This document shows positions 35,768 to 45,911 of a DNA stretch of 64,000 nt, piece after piece (the stretch's first letter is position 1; every line of letters starts with the position of its first letter). The notes beneath the pieces are model-generated. The model saw only the letters and a program-made list of their open reading frames with translations, did not search any database and was not told where the DNA came from. Origin of the DNA: Pseudomonas sp. TCU-HL1 (GTDB lineage: Bacteria > Pseudomonadota > Gammaproteobacteria > Pseudomonadales > Pseudomonadaceae); assembly GCF_001708505.1 (NCBI RefSeq), contig NZ_CP015992.1, forward strand, positions 868,001 through 932,000, written 5' to 3'. The position numbers were made by a program, and so were the translations under genes.

Positions 35768-37495
35768 TTAGTGGCTGCGAGCGGTTTTGTCGGGGGGCGC
35801 GACACTTCGCGCGGTCAGGGCCTGCTCGGCCTGGTGCTCGCGAAGTGCGCGCCAACGTGCGGTGACGGCCTTGGGCGCCCAGATCTGCGGCTCCGACGCT
35901 TCGAAGTCGTCGGCCTTCTCGCGCTCGGCGACTTTTTCCCTGGCGATGCCGAAGGCGCGTTCCAGGTCGTCGGTTTCACTGAAGGCATCCGCGAACAGGG
36001 CGCGGCCGAAATAGGTGAAATCGTTCTCTTCGGAGCAACCGAAGGACACACGGTCGGAGCGGGCGGCCGTCATGATCAGCGTCTTCTCGTCCTTCAGGGG
36101 CGGAATGAATCCGCCGGAGAAGCAGGCGGAGATTACCAGCACTTTGTACCTGTCCTTGAGAGGGGCGAGCAGGTCGGCGAGTTCTTGTGCCGGCAGGTGG
36201 CTCAACTGAAGTCCGGGTTGTTCCAGGGCCAGTTCGTGGGTCGGTGAACCGTGGCTGGTCAGGTAGATGAATATCAGGTCTTCCGGGGCGCTGCGTCTGG
36301 CGACGGCCTGGACCGCGCGGGACAGGCTTTCGCGGGTGGCCAGGGGGCGGTCCGCCATGTGGTCGCGGTGGTTGACCAGGGTGATCTGGCCGTGGGCGCC
36401 AAAGCGTTCGGCCAGGAGCTTGGAGACATAGTCCACCTCGCGCAGGAACACGCTCTGGCGACCGTCGCCGGCCAGGGCGATGGTGTAGAGCTCCACCTCG
36501 GGGCTGGAGGCTGGCAAGGCGTCTATCGCCTGGTCGAGCAGGCGCCCCTGGACCAACAGGCCGACTTCCAGCGGGTCGGGCAGGGCCTTGCCCTGATCGT
36601 CGCGGATGCGGGTGCCGTCCTGCCAGACGCCGCTTTCCTGCTTGCCATCGGCAAGGGCGAGGCTGCCGGTGCCGCTGTAGAGTCCCTCGTTGAAGTGCCC
36701 CTGGTAGCGGCTGCCGTCAGCCAGGGACAGCGTGCCTTCGCCCTGGTAGCGCCAGTGCCTGAAATGGCCTTCGTAGTGGCTGCCGTCGGCGCCGATGAAC
36801 TCGCCCTGGCCAATCAGGTTGCCATCCTTGAACCGGCCGCTCCAGACATCGCCGTCAGCACTGGTGAAACGTCCCTTGCCGGCGAACAGGCTGTCCTTGA
36901 ACTCGCCGATGTAGTGGGAGCCGTCCTGGCCCTGATAGCTGCCCTGGCCCTGCAACTGGCCGCGCCGGAAGCGTCCGGCGAATCGGTTGCCGGCCTCATC
37001 GGTGCGCACCCCTTCACCGTCCGGCTGGCCGTTGCGGAACAGGCCCTGGTAGTTGCTGCCGTCGGCCCATTCGAGGCTGCCGGCACCGTGGTACTTGTCG
37101 TTGCGAAACGCCCCGCGATAGGTGACGTCACCCTGGCGCAGGGTGCCTTCGCCTTCGAACTGGTTGTTGGCGAAGCCACCTTCGTACGTCGTGCCGTTGT
37201 CGTAGCTGAGGCGGCCCTGGCCGTGGAACAGGCCGGCCTTGAATTCGCCGACGTAGGCCAGGCCATTGGGGCCGTGCCATTCGCCCTTGCCTTCCGGTTG
37301 GCCATCCTTGAACTGCCCTTCGAACCAGGTGCCGTTGTTGTAGTCGAGGCGGCCCGGCCCCTGCAGCAGGCCATCGACCAGCTCGCCGCGATAACGGGAG
37401 CCATCGGGCAGGCGGGCGTCCGGTGGGGTCAGGGGCTCCCCTTCGCCGCAGGCTATGAGCAGCAGGGCGAGAGTGAGGGGCAGAAGCGGCTTCAT
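35768..37495 (-). CDS. Lipoprotein with MORN repeats and a caspase-fold (C13-like) peptidase domain
   Basis: 575 aa from ATG 37495. The signal peptide ends in a lipobox-like LLIAC (Cys16), so the protein is probably lipid-anchored in the envelope. Residues about 27-296 form roughly eleven MORN-type repeats of 22-23 aa with the pattern DGSxYxGxFxxGxxxGxG. The C-terminal half resembles legumain/caspase-fold cysteine peptidases: a strand before YLTSHGSP (His415) and VISACFSGGF (Cys458), with a further AARSDRVSFG. No substrate is known. The region of the ORF upstream of 37495 is excluded because it overlaps the terminator. Confidence 0.85.
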   Translation of the reverse strand: MKPLLPLTLALLLIACGEGEPLTPPDARLPDGSRYRGELVDGLLQGPGRLDYNNGTWFEGQFKDGQPEGKGEWHGPNGLAYVGEFKAGLFHGQGRLSYDNGTTYEGGFANNQFEGEGTLRQGDVTYRGAFRNDKYHGAGSLEWADGSNYQGLFRNGQPDGEGVRTDEAGNRFAGRFRRGQLQGQGSYQGQDGSHYIGEFKDSLFAGKGRFTSADGDVWSGRFKDGNLIGQGEFIGADGSHYEGHFRHWRYQGEGTLSLADGSRYQGHFNEGLYSGTGSLALADGKQESGVWQDGTRIRDDQGKALPDPLEVGLLVQGRLLDQAIDALPASSPEVELYTIALAGDGRQSVFLREVDYVSKLLAERFGAHGQITLVNHRDHMADRPLATRESLSRAVQAVARRSAPEDLIFIYLTSHGSPTHELALEQPGLQLSHLPAQELADLLAPLKDRYKVLVISACFSGGFIPPLKDEKTLIMTAARSDRVSFGCSEENDFTYFGRALFADAFSETDDLERAFGIAREKVAEREKADDFEASEPQIWAPKAVTARWRALREHQAEQALTARSVAPPDKTARSH

Positions 37496-37535
37496 CGGGT
37501 GTTCCTGTCCAGGCATCTGCCCTTCAGTGTGGCGC

Positions 37536-37563
37536 AAAAAAACCCGCTATTGCGGGCTTTTTT
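37536..37563 (-). terminator. Rho-independent terminator after the MaoC-like gene
   Basis: On the minus strand AAAAAAGCCCGC-AATA-GCGGGTTTTTTT, 17 bp after the MaoC-like stop. The T-tracts on both strands would make it bidirectional. Confidence 0.9.
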
Positions 37564-37579
37564 GGCGGCGGGCCGCGCT

Positions 37580-38035
37580 TCAGACGAAGCAGAGACTGAG
37601 CGACTCGGCGATGTAGGCGGGCTTCTGCTGGCCTTCGATCTCCAGGGTGCAGAGGGCCTTGATCAGCCACTGGCCAGGGTTCTTCTCGGTGATGTCGACC
37701 ACTTTCACCGCCAGGCGGACACGGGAGTCCACTTTCACCGGCTGGATGAAGCGCACGCTGTCGAGGCCGTAGTTGACGACCATTTTCACGCCTTCGGGGA
37801 GGATCAACAGGCCTTCGATCAATTTGGGGATCAGCGACAGGCTGAGGAAACCATGGGCGATGGTGGAGCCGAAGGGCGTCTGCTTGGCGCGCTCCGGATC
37901 GACATGGATGAACTGGTGATCGCCGGTGCATTCGGCGAACTGGTCGATGCGATTCTGGTCGATGGTCACCCAATCCGAGTGGCCCAGTTCCTTGCCAACG
38001 TAGTTCTTGAGTTCTGCTACTGGTACGAACGCCAT
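37580..38035 (-). CDS. MaoC-family (R)-specific enoyl-CoA hydratase-like protein
   Basis: 151 aa with a single hot-dog fold. The catalytic pair is in CTGDHQFIHVDPERA (Asp and His), followed by TIAHGFLSLSLIPKL, the usual MaoC helix. It could hydrate enoyl-CoA for fatty acid or polyhydroxyalkanoate metabolism; the exact substrate is unknown. It stands alone with its own terminator. Confidence 0.9.
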   Translation of the reverse strand: MAFVPVAELKNYVGKELGHSDWVTIDQNRIDQFAECTGDHQFIHVDPERAKQTPFGSTIAHGFLSLSLIPKLIEGLLILPEGVKMVVNYGLDSVRFIQPVKVDSRVRLAVKVVDITEKNPGQWLIKALCTLEIEGQQKPAYIAESLSLCFV

Positions 38036-38189
38036 GCGTCATCCTCCATGGATGCAGTGTTGTAATTCTTCTGATCCGGGGGCATCGCCCCTCTCTTGCG
38101 TGGAGGCGTAGATCAGCATGTCGGGCGGAACCGGTCAAGACGGCATGCCCCTTGCGAATGGCGGGTTATAGCCCGGCGACGGGCGAGCC

Positions 38190-38195
38190 TATAAT
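38190..38195 (+). promoter_or_regulatory. TATAAT -10 box before the LrgA-like gene
   Basis: Consensus -10 hexamer in CCTATAATGC, 52 bp before the ATG, with a poor -35 match (TTATAG, 18-bp spacing). Tentative. Confidence 0.35.
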
Positions 38196-38247
38196 GCCCC
38201 CGTCCCGGCCACGGTCGCCCGGCCGGACCTGACCCGTGGAGAACTTC

Positions 38248-38610
38248 ATGCTGTTGCGCGGACTGACCTGGCTGGTGCTGTTCCAGCTGATCGGTAGCGG
38301 GCTCAATGCCCTGTTCCTGTCGATGCTGCCAGGCCCCATCATCGGCCTGGTGCTGCTGTTCCTTTATCTGCTGGCTCGTGGCGAGGTGAGCGAGCCGCTC
38401 AGCCTGGCCGCCAGCAGCCTGCTGCGTTACCTGCCGCTGCTGCTGGTGCCGCCGGCGGTGGGCGTGATGGTCTACGCGCAGGCCATCTGGGCGGACTTCT
38501 GGGCCATTGTCGGGGCGCTGGTACTGTCCCTGCTGGCCGCATTCCTCTTTTGCGGCTGGCTGATGCAGAAACTCATCGATCGTCAGGCAAGCCGCCAGGA
38601 GGACATATGA
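38248..38610 (+). CDS. CidA/LrgA-family membrane protein
   Basis: 120 aa with four hydrophobic segments; LLPGPIIGLVLLFLYLL-like (here MLPGPIIGLVLLFLYLL) and RYLPLLLVPPAVGVM are the family signature. LrgA/CidA proteins are holin-like and act with LrgB/CidB in murein hydrolase control, and some transport small organic acids such as pyruvate. ATG at 38248 has GGAG at 6-bp spacing and is preferred to GTG 38236. It overlaps the lrgB-like gene by four bases (ATGA). Confidence 0.92.
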   Translation: MLLRGLTWLVLFQLIGSGLNALFLSMLPGPIIGLVLLFLYLLARGEVSEPLSLAASSLLRYLPLLLVPPAVGVMVYAQAIWADFWAIVGALVLSLLAAFLFCGWLMQKLIDRQASRQEDI

Positions 38611-39323
38611 GCCTCGACTGGCAGGCCGCCGTGCAGGCCGTGGTGCATCATCCGCTGTTCGGCTTCGGCGTGACCCTGGCGGCGTATCAACTGGCCCTGG
38701 CCGCCTACGAGAAGACCCGCTGGGTATTCCTGCAACCGGTGCTGCTGTCCATGCTGCTGCTGATCGGCGTGCTGCTGGCCTTCGGCATCACCTATCAGGA
38801 GTACCGCCAGAGCACCCAGTTGCTGACGGTCTTCCTCGGCCCGGCTACCGTGGCCCTGGCGGTGCCGCTCTTCCTCAACCTGCGGCGGATTCGTCAGTTG
38901 TTCTGGCCCACCTTGCTGACGCTGGTGTTCGGCGGGCTGTTCGCTACGCTGTCGGTAGCGCTGCTGGGCTGGTGGTTCGGCACGGAGCACATGGTGCTGA
39001 TGACCTTGCTGCCCAAGTCCGTGACGTCACCCATTGCGATGCTGGTGGCCGAGCAGCTCGGCGGGGTAGCAGCCCTGGCGGCGGTGTTCGTCCTGATCAC
39101 CGGCGTGATCGGCGCGATTCTCGGCCCCGAGCTGCTACGCCGTTGCGGCGTGCTCCATCCGGCAGCCCAGGGCATGGCGCTGGGGCTCACCGCGCATGCG
39201 GTGGGTACTGCCAGAGCCTTGCAGGAAGGCGAGGAGTGCGGGGCCTTCGCTGCCCTGGCGATGAGCCTGATGGGCGTCGCCACAGCGGTATTGTTGCCGC
39301 TTGCCGTTGCCATGATTGCTTGA
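38607..39323 (+). CDS. LrgB-family membrane protein
   Basis: 238 aa, multiple hydrophobic segments, partner of the LrgA-like protein. Family marks are LPKSVTSPIAMLVAEQLGG, VITGVIGAILGPELL and the region GLTAHAVGTARALQEGEECGAF. Coupled to the upstream gene through ATGA overlap. Confidence 0.94.
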   Translation: MSLDWQAAVQAVVHHPLFGFGVTLAAYQLALAAYEKTRWVFLQPVLLSMLLLIGVLLAFGITYQEYRQSTQLLTVFLGPATVALAVPLFLNLRRIRQLFWPTLLTLVFGGLFATLSVALLGWWFGTEHMVLMTLLPKSVTSPIAMLVAEQLGGVAALAAVFVLITGVIGAILGPELLRRCGVLHPAAQGMALGLTAHAVGTARALQEGEECGAFAALAMSLMGVATAVLLPLAVAMIA

Positions 39324-39332
39324 GGTCGATTC

Positions 39333-39923
39333 ATGAAGTTGCCGTTGTTTCCGCTCAACACCGTGCTGTTTCCCGGCTGCACGCTGGACTTGCAGATCTT
39401 CGAGGCGCGCTACCTGGACATGATCGGGCGCTGCATGAAGCAGGGCGAGGGGTTCGGCGTGGTGTGCATCCTTGAAGGCCAGGAAGTCGGCGAGGCGGCC
39501 AACCGCTTCGCCGCCATCGGCTGCGAGGCGCTGATCAGCGACTGGCAGCAGCGACCCAATGGCCTGCTGGGCATCCGGGTCGAGGGTGGGCGGCGCTTCC
39601 ATGTCAGCTCCGCGCAGGTGCTGCGTGATCAACTGACCGTGGCGGATGTGGAGTGGCTGACTGATGAGCCGGAGCTGCCGCTGCTTCCGGAGCATGCTGA
39701 CCTCGCGGCATTGCTCAATGCCCTGGCCGAGCATCCGATGGTCCAGGGGCTCGGTATGGGCGGCGTGGTGGACGGGCAGCAGGCGCTGGCCAACCAGCTG
39801 TCCTACCTGCTGCCATTCCACATCAATGAAAAGCTGCAGCTGCTGACCCTGAACTATCCCGGCGAGCGCCTGGCGTTTCTTCAGGGCTTGCTCGATCACT
39901 TGCAGGGCGAGTCCATCGCCTAG
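39333..39923 (+). CDS. LON-substrate-binding-domain (LonN-like) protein
   Basis: 196 aa. KLPLFPLNTVLFPGCTLDLQ and IFEARYLDMIGRCM are the hallmark of the Lon N-terminal domain, here without AAA+ or protease parts. Such stand-alone proteins are common in Pseudomonas; function is unknown. It follows lrgB by 9 bp, so it may be part of the same operon. Confidence 0.92.
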   Translation: MKLPLFPLNTVLFPGCTLDLQIFEARYLDMIGRCMKQGEGFGVVCILEGQEVGEAANRFAAIGCEALISDWQQRPNGLLGIRVEGGRRFHVSSAQVLRDQLTVADVEWLTDEPELPLLPEHADLAALLNALAEHPMVQGLGMGGVVDGQQALANQLSYLLPFHINEKLQLLTLNYPGERLAFLQGLLDHLQGESIA

Positions 39924-40084
39924 CTGCTTGCCGCCCTGCTTCAACCCGGAACGAATTCGCACAGGACCCAACGTCCAAGGATGGGCTTCAGTCGGGTGGA
40001 CCATTCTTCACCGGTCCACCCTTGGTTGCGCGGCCCTTTCGTGAATGAATTGGCTCCCACAAGGGGGCGCACGACGGGCATTCC

Positions 40085-41401
40085 TCAATAGCTGTACCGC
40101 GCCAGGGCTTCCGGCAGGGCCCAGGTGGCAACGCCGCCCAGCAGGGCCAGGCACGCCGGCAGGATCACCAGCCACACCCGCGTGTTCATGGCGGTCAGCG
40201 GCGCGGCGCGCTGCATCAGTACCAGGCCGGCTGCTGAGATGCCGCTCGCCAACAGGGCGCCTGCGAGAATGTCGCTGGGCCAGTGCACGCCGAGGTAGAC
40301 GCGAGACAGGGCGATGGTCAGGGCCGGCAGACAGGCCAGCAGTAGCCAGGTCAGGCGCAGACGCCCCGGCTGGCCGCGACCGGCGAGAACCCCCAGGACC
40401 AGGAAAAAGGCGAAGGCTGCCGAACTGTGTCCGCTCGGAAAGCTGAAAGTGCTCAGCGGCTCGGCGAGCACGTCCGGCCGAGCCCGCGCGAAGAAATGCT
40501 TGAGCCCGGTGTTGGCCAGCGCCGTCGCCACCAGGGTGCCGATGGCGAAGCAGGCCGGACGCCACTGCCGCATGACCAGTAGCAGGGCACCGAGCAGGGC
40601 GCCTGCCAGGAACTGCGTCTTGAAGTCGCCCACGCGGGTGACCAGTACCATCAGTCGGTCGAGACTGGCGTGGCGTTGCTCCTGAACCAGGGTCATCAAG
40701 CCCTGATCCAGTGCTTGCAGGTGTGGCCAGCCGATCAGCAAGGCGCCCAGCGCCGCGAGGCACAGCGCTGCGGCCAGCGGGTTGGCCCAGCGCTTCTCGC
40801 GCAGGGTGCTGTGGATGATCAGGCCAAGCATGGCCACCACCGTGGCTATCACCACGCCGGCTTCGCCCCAGAAGCCTTCCGGCAGCGGCAGGCGCAAGGC
40901 GGCGCCTGTGGCCCAGCCGGGCACCAGGTAAGCCACCACCCACCCGGCGGCTGCCAGCATGCTCACGGCGACGAAGCGCGGGAACGGCATGTCGAGCATG
41001 CCCGCCACCATGGGCAGCATGGGACGCAGCGGGCCGATGTAGCGGCCCACCAGCAGGCTGGCGACGCCATAGCGCTGGAAGTAGTTTTCCGCGCTGCTGA
41101 TCCACTCCGGATGGTCCCGCAGCAGGGGCAGGCCGCGGATGTTCTGATGGAATTTGCGGCCGAGGCCGTAGGAAATCAGGTCGCCAACCAACCCGCCGCA
41201 GTATGCCAGCAACAGGGTTTCCCAGAGCTCCAGGGCTCCGCTGCCGGCCATTACGCCGACCGCGAACAGCAGGGCCACGCCCGGCACCACGATGCCCGCG
41301 ATGGCCAGGCATTCGATGCAGGCGATCAGGAAGATGGCCAGGCCCAACCATTCCGGGTTGGCGCCAAGCCAGGTGGTGGCCTGGTCGAACCATTGACTCA
41401 T
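40085..41401 (-). CDS. DedA-PAP2 fusion membrane phosphatase
   Basis: 438 aa. The N-terminal half is a DedA/VTT domain (CLAIAGIVVPGVALLFAVG, GRYIGPLRPMLPMVAGML); the C-terminal half is a type 2 phosphatidic-acid phosphatase with all three motifs: KHFFARARPD, FPSGHSSAAF and SRVYLGVHWPSD. A fusion of a flippase-like and a phosphatase domain suggests coupled translocation and dephosphorylation of a lipid such as undecaprenyl pyrophosphate; that idea is inference. ATG 41401 overlaps the upstream glycosylase stop by four bases. Confidence 0.92.
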   Translation of the reverse strand: MSQWFDQATTWLGANPEWLGLAIFLIACIECLAIAGIVVPGVALLFAVGVMAGSGALELWETLLLAYCGGLVGDLISYGLGRKFHQNIRGLPLLRDHPEWISSAENYFQRYGVASLLVGRYIGPLRPMLPMVAGMLDMPFPRFVAVSMLAAAGWVVAYLVPGWATGAALRLPLPEGFWGEAGVVIATVVAMLGLIIHSTLREKRWANPLAAALCLAALGALLIGWPHLQALDQGLMTLVQEQRHASLDRLMVLVTRVGDFKTQFLAGALLGALLLVMRQWRPACFAIGTLVATALANTGLKHFFARARPDVLAEPLSTFSFPSGHSSAAFAFFLVLGVLAGRGQPGRLRLTWLLLACLPALTIALSRVYLGVHWPSDILAGALLASGISAAGLVLMQRAAPLTAMNTRVWLVILPACLALLGGVATWALPEALARYSY

Positions 41402-42108
41402 GGGTGCATGTCCTCGATCAGCAGGTAGTCGCGCCCTTCGACCTGTCCGCGGCGCAGTGGGTTGCGTGTGCAATGACGGGCATAGCCGGCATCGACGAAA
41501 CGGTAGGGCAGGTGTTCATCGCGGCCATGGGGAATGCCCAGTCGCGCGGTCTGGATGATACTGCGTGGCCGTTCGCCGACATCCTCGACGAACATTCGCT
41601 GCCAGTCGAAGCGCTGGCCGTCCCAGTCGGGCACCTTCAGGCCAAGGGACCGGCACAGCAGCGTCTGGCCGGCGCAGAGGCGCTCGGCCGGGCGCGGATG
41701 ACCCTGGGCGTCGGGGTTGATGCGTTGCATGGCGGCCAGAGCGTCGGCGGGGGCAACGGCGTCCACCCAGGGGTGCCCGGATTTGATCAGCACGGCATTG
41801 CCAGCGCCGTGGGCGCTGAAGTTCAGCGAGTCGCCGCCACGGGAGTAGTACATGTAGATGTGCCCGCCATCGAGGAACAGTGCCCGGCGCTTGTGGGTGT
41901 AGCCGAGTGAGGCGTGGCTGCCCTTGTCCACCAGGTAGTACGCCTCGGTCTCGATGATGCGGGCTGACAGCCAGCGGCCATCGACCCGGTGGCGAATGAC
42001 TTTGCCCAGCAGCTCCTGCGCCACTTGCTGGGCGTCGCGGTCGAAGAAGGCATCGGGCAGCGGACGGGCGCCGGGCCAGGGCAAACTTAGGATGGGATCG
42101 AGGGACAT
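41398..42108 (-). CDS. DNA-3-methyladenine glycosylase (AAG/MPG family)
   Basis: Base-excision repair enzyme removing alkylated purines. 236 aa. The start MSLDPILSLP (ATG 42108) is preferred to the longer frame. Family regions include QELLGKVIRHRV, the catalytic IIETEAYY, DKGSHASLG and PGGHIYMYYSRGG-like (here DGGHIYMYYSRGG). Stop overlaps the next gene by four bases on the same strand. Confidence 0.93.
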   Translation of the reverse strand: MSLDPILSLPWPGARPLPDAFFDRDAQQVAQELLGKVIRHRVDGRWLSARIIETEAYYLVDKGSHASLGYTHKRRALFLDGGHIYMYYSRGGDSLNFSAHGAGNAVLIKSGHPWVDAVAPADALAAMQRINPDAQGHPRPAERLCAGQTLLCRSLGLKVPDWDGQRFDWQRMFVEDVGERPRSIIQTARLGIPHGRDEHLPYRFVDAGYARHCTRNPLRRGQVEGRDYLLIEDMHP

Positions 42109-42224
42109 GGGGCTGACGCAAGGTTCCGGCTGGGAATAGGCTGGCAATTATACGGAAGCCATGCTGGGCCGAAGCTGAAGTCCAGCGTCGGAATCGTCAC
42201 GCAAAATAACAAGAGCCCGTTGCC

Positions 42225-43070
42225 ATGCCCCGAGCAGCCCGCGTCGACAGTGCCCACATCACCCCCAGCGCGCACTACACCGGCTTTGTCTGGTATCGCC
42301 ATCACCTGGCCGAGGAACCCTTCGTCACCCCTTTCGGCCGTCTTGCCCATGGCCTGCTCGCGCCCGTGAGCTGGGGCGCGCGGGTGGCGTTCGGGCTGGA
42401 CGTGGAGCACTTGCTGTTGCAGCGGCATCTTTTGATCGATGCGCTTTTGCGCGAGGCGGTCGAGCGGCGCGGCGTGCGCCAGGTGGTGGAAATCGCCTGC
42501 GGCCTGTCGCCCCGGGGGCGACGTTTCTGCGCCCGATACCCGGACCTGCGCTACCTCGAAGCCGACCTGCCACCCATGGCCGCGCGTAAGCGCCTGCTGC
42601 TGCATGAGGAAGGTTGGCTGGACGCCCGGCACCAGGTCCGCCCTGTGGATATCCTCGCCGAACAGGGTGTCCATGATCTGCAGGCGCTGTTCTCCGGCCT
42701 GGACCCTGAGGTGCCGGTGCTGGTGATTACCGAGGGGCTGGTCAACTACTTTGCCCTGCCGGTCATCGAGGCGTTCTGGGGGCGCCTGGCGACGCAGTTG
42801 CAACAATTCCCTTCCGCCACTTACCTCACCGACCTCTATCCCGACCTGCGCGAGCACCCGCGTTACCGTCAATTGCGCTGGGGCATCGACCTGGTGGGGC
42901 GACTGACCCGAGGCCGCTATTACCTGCATTACCGGGGCGATTCGGCGATCGTCGACGGCTTCGGTCGATGCGGCTTTGGCGATGTGCGGGTGCATGACCC
43001 GAAGGAGTTGGACGCCGCCCCGCCGGATGCCTGGCCGGCGCTGGTGCGGGTGGTGGAGGCGCGGGTGTGA
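42225..43070 (+). CDS. LCMT/PPM-type class I SAM-dependent methyltransferase
   Basis: 281 aa. The SAM site VVEIACGLSPRGRRFCARYP and the later VLVITEGLVNYF follow the leucine carboxyl methyltransferase-like family. The target is unknown. It stands alone, divergent from the glycosylase gene and followed by a strong REP palindrome. Confidence 0.86.
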   Translation: MPRAARVDSAHITPSAHYTGFVWYRHHLAEEPFVTPFGRLAHGLLAPVSWGARVAFGLDVEHLLLQRHLLIDALLREAVERRGVRQVVEIACGLSPRGRRFCARYPDLRYLEADLPPMAARKRLLLHEEGWLDARHQVRPVDILAEQGVHDLQALFSGLDPEVPVLVITEGLVNYFALPVIEAFWGRLATQLQQFPSATYLTDLYPDLREHPRYRQLRWGIDLVGRLTRGRYYLHYRGDSAIVDGFGRCGFGDVRVHDPKELDAAPPDAWPALVRVVEARV

Positions 43071-43083
43071 GGATGCGTTTCTA

Positions 43084-43125
43084 TTGTGGGAGCGAATTTA
43101 TTCGCGAATGAATTCGCTCCCACAA
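43084..43125. repeat. REP-like palindrome, best copy in the window
   Basis: The arms TTGTGGGAGCGAATT and AATTCGCTCCCACAA are exact reverse complements, and the centre TATTCGCGAATG is also nearly palindromic. It sits between two convergent genes. Confidence 0.85.
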
Positions 43126-43143
43126 CGAGGTGGCAGGCTGGGG

Positions 43144-44373
43144 TCAGGCATAGGCCGCTGCTCGTGGCTCCGCCTGGACCACCTGGGCTGCCAACGCTTC
43201 ACTGGCTTCAGCCTCGGTATGGGGGAAGACCAGAGCGAGGCTGTCGCCATCATGGCGCAGGGGGAGCGCATCCAGCGCAGGAAGGTCCCCGGCCCGCAGT
43301 TGCCAGCCACGGGAAGGCAGGTCCGCGGGAAGGTCGCCCTGCACCCGGCCGCCGAAGAAGCCCAGCTCGCTGACGTCCACTGACCATTCACCCGCCTCGG
43401 CGTGCAGCAATCGCCCACGCCGGTTCAGCGGCGCCACGCGGGCCTCCTGGCGACGCTCCAGGTGTGCCAGGCGGTTGCGGGCCAGGCGCGTCGCACCGGG
43501 GCTGGCCAGGGGCAGGGCGGTGCCCTGGAGGAAGGGGCGGTAGAAGCTGGCACAGGCTTCGCGTTGCTCGAACTGCGCCAGGTGATCGCCGTTGTGGATA
43601 AGTGCGCAGTCGGCGTCAGCGCAGGCTGCCGCGAAACCGGCATGCTCCCAGGGTTGGGTGAAGTGGTCGTACTCCCCGGCGAGGACCAGGGTGGGGCAGG
43701 CCGGATGCTGCTCGAAGCCGGTGAAATCCAACAGGCGGCGGCTATTTTGCCGGTAACGTTCAATTTCTTGCGGTGAAAGGCGCTGCATCTGCCGCAGAAG
43801 CGCCTTGCGGAACACCCGCGAGATGCCGGTTTCTTCCAGTCGCAGGGGGTTGATCAAACCGGTCAGGGCGCCTTGGGCGAATCGCACGATCTGGCCTTCG
43901 GCCAGCAGCTCCAGGCTTTCTTCCAGCATTCGCCGTGCACCGGGGCGGCCGAAGGCGGTGATCCCGGCCAGCAGCAGGCGCGCGCAGTGCCGAGGGTGGC
44001 GCACGGCGAACAGCGCTGCCAGGGCCGAGCCGTAGGACAGGCCGATGGGCATCAATGGTGGCAGCTCGAGCTCGTCGGCGAACGCGGCGACCAGGTCGGC
44101 CAGTTGTTCCAGGGACAGTTCCGGCGCCAGCTGCAGGTTGCACCCCTGGCTCGGCAGGTCCAGGAGAATGACCGGATGGTGGGGCAGGAGCTCCTGCACC
44201 TCGGCGCCGAAGGAGCGAAAGCTCTGGAAGGCACCGCCCAGCATCAGGATGGGTTCGCGACGGTCGTCCGCGTATCGGGAGAAGGCCAGGTACTGCAAGG
44301 TCCAGAGACCGATCTGGAGCATGCGGGGCGTATTGGCCAGATGCTGCGGGGCGAAGTCGGTCTGGTAACGCAT
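43144..44373 (-). CDS. Alpha/beta-hydrolase with C-terminal PilZ-like domain
   Basis: 409 aa. The hydrolase part (about 1-290) has nucleophile Ser113 in GLSYGSALA, acid Asp236 in GEYDHFTQP and His264 in NGDHLAQF. The C-terminal part contains RQEAR (308-312) and DVSELG (333-338), matching the c-di-GMP-binding PilZ motifs RxxxR and [DN]xSxxG at normal spacing. This suggests an enzyme whose activity or location is set by c-di-GMP; neither substrate nor binding is shown. Start ATG 44373; a longer frame starts at 44400. Confidence 0.8.
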   Translation of the reverse strand: MRYQTDFAPQHLANTPRMLQIGLWTLQYLAFSRYADDRREPILMLGGAFQSFRSFGAEVQELLPHHPVILLDLPSQGCNLQLAPELSLEQLADLVAAFADELELPPLMPIGLSYGSALAALFAVRHPRHCARLLLAGITAFGRPGARRMLEESLELLAEGQIVRFAQGALTGLINPLRLEETGISRVFRKALLRQMQRLSPQEIERYRQNSRRLLDFTGFEQHPACPTLVLAGEYDHFTQPWEHAGFAAACADADCALIHNGDHLAQFEQREACASFYRPFLQGTALPLASPGATRLARNRLAHLERRQEARVAPLNRRGRLLHAEAGEWSVDVSELGFFGGRVQGDLPADLPSRGWQLRAGDLPALDALPLRHDGDSLALVFPHTEAEASEALAAQVVQAEPRAAAYA

Positions 44374-44607
44374 GGCGGGTTCTCCGGCGCTGATGCGCAT
44401 TCTTGTTCTTCTGCGGCGGCTGCGATTGGAAGGTAATCAGCGCGGACACTTTTGGTTACCCAACCTTCGGGGGGGCGAACCTGGGTGGGTGTCACCGTCC
44501 CGGACGCGGCCCGCGTGGCGCGGGGGCTGGGCCGTTACCGGGGAGGCCTGTGGAAGGGGCTGTCTACCATCCGCCCGGCGCCGCTGGGCGCGAGCGAGCG
44601 CGGTCGC

Positions 44608-44613
44608 TATAAT
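44608..44613 (+). promoter_or_regulatory. TATAAT -10 box before proA
   Basis: Consensus -10 in CGCTATAATCAG, 32 bp before the proA ATG. The -35 position (TGGGCG, 17-bp spacing) is poor. Tentative promoter of the proA-nadD operon. Confidence 0.4.
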
Positions 44614-44645
44614 CAGCCGCTTTCCCTTCGCCAGAACCCGAGACC

Positions 44646-45910
<1,265 letters not shown>

Positions 45911-45911
<1 letters not shown>

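Noticed and set aside
40008..41393. 461-codon minus-strand frame overlapping the DedA-PAP2 gene
   Set aside because: It is Arg/Gly/Pro-rich, shares its extent with the true gene in another frame and has no family motifs.
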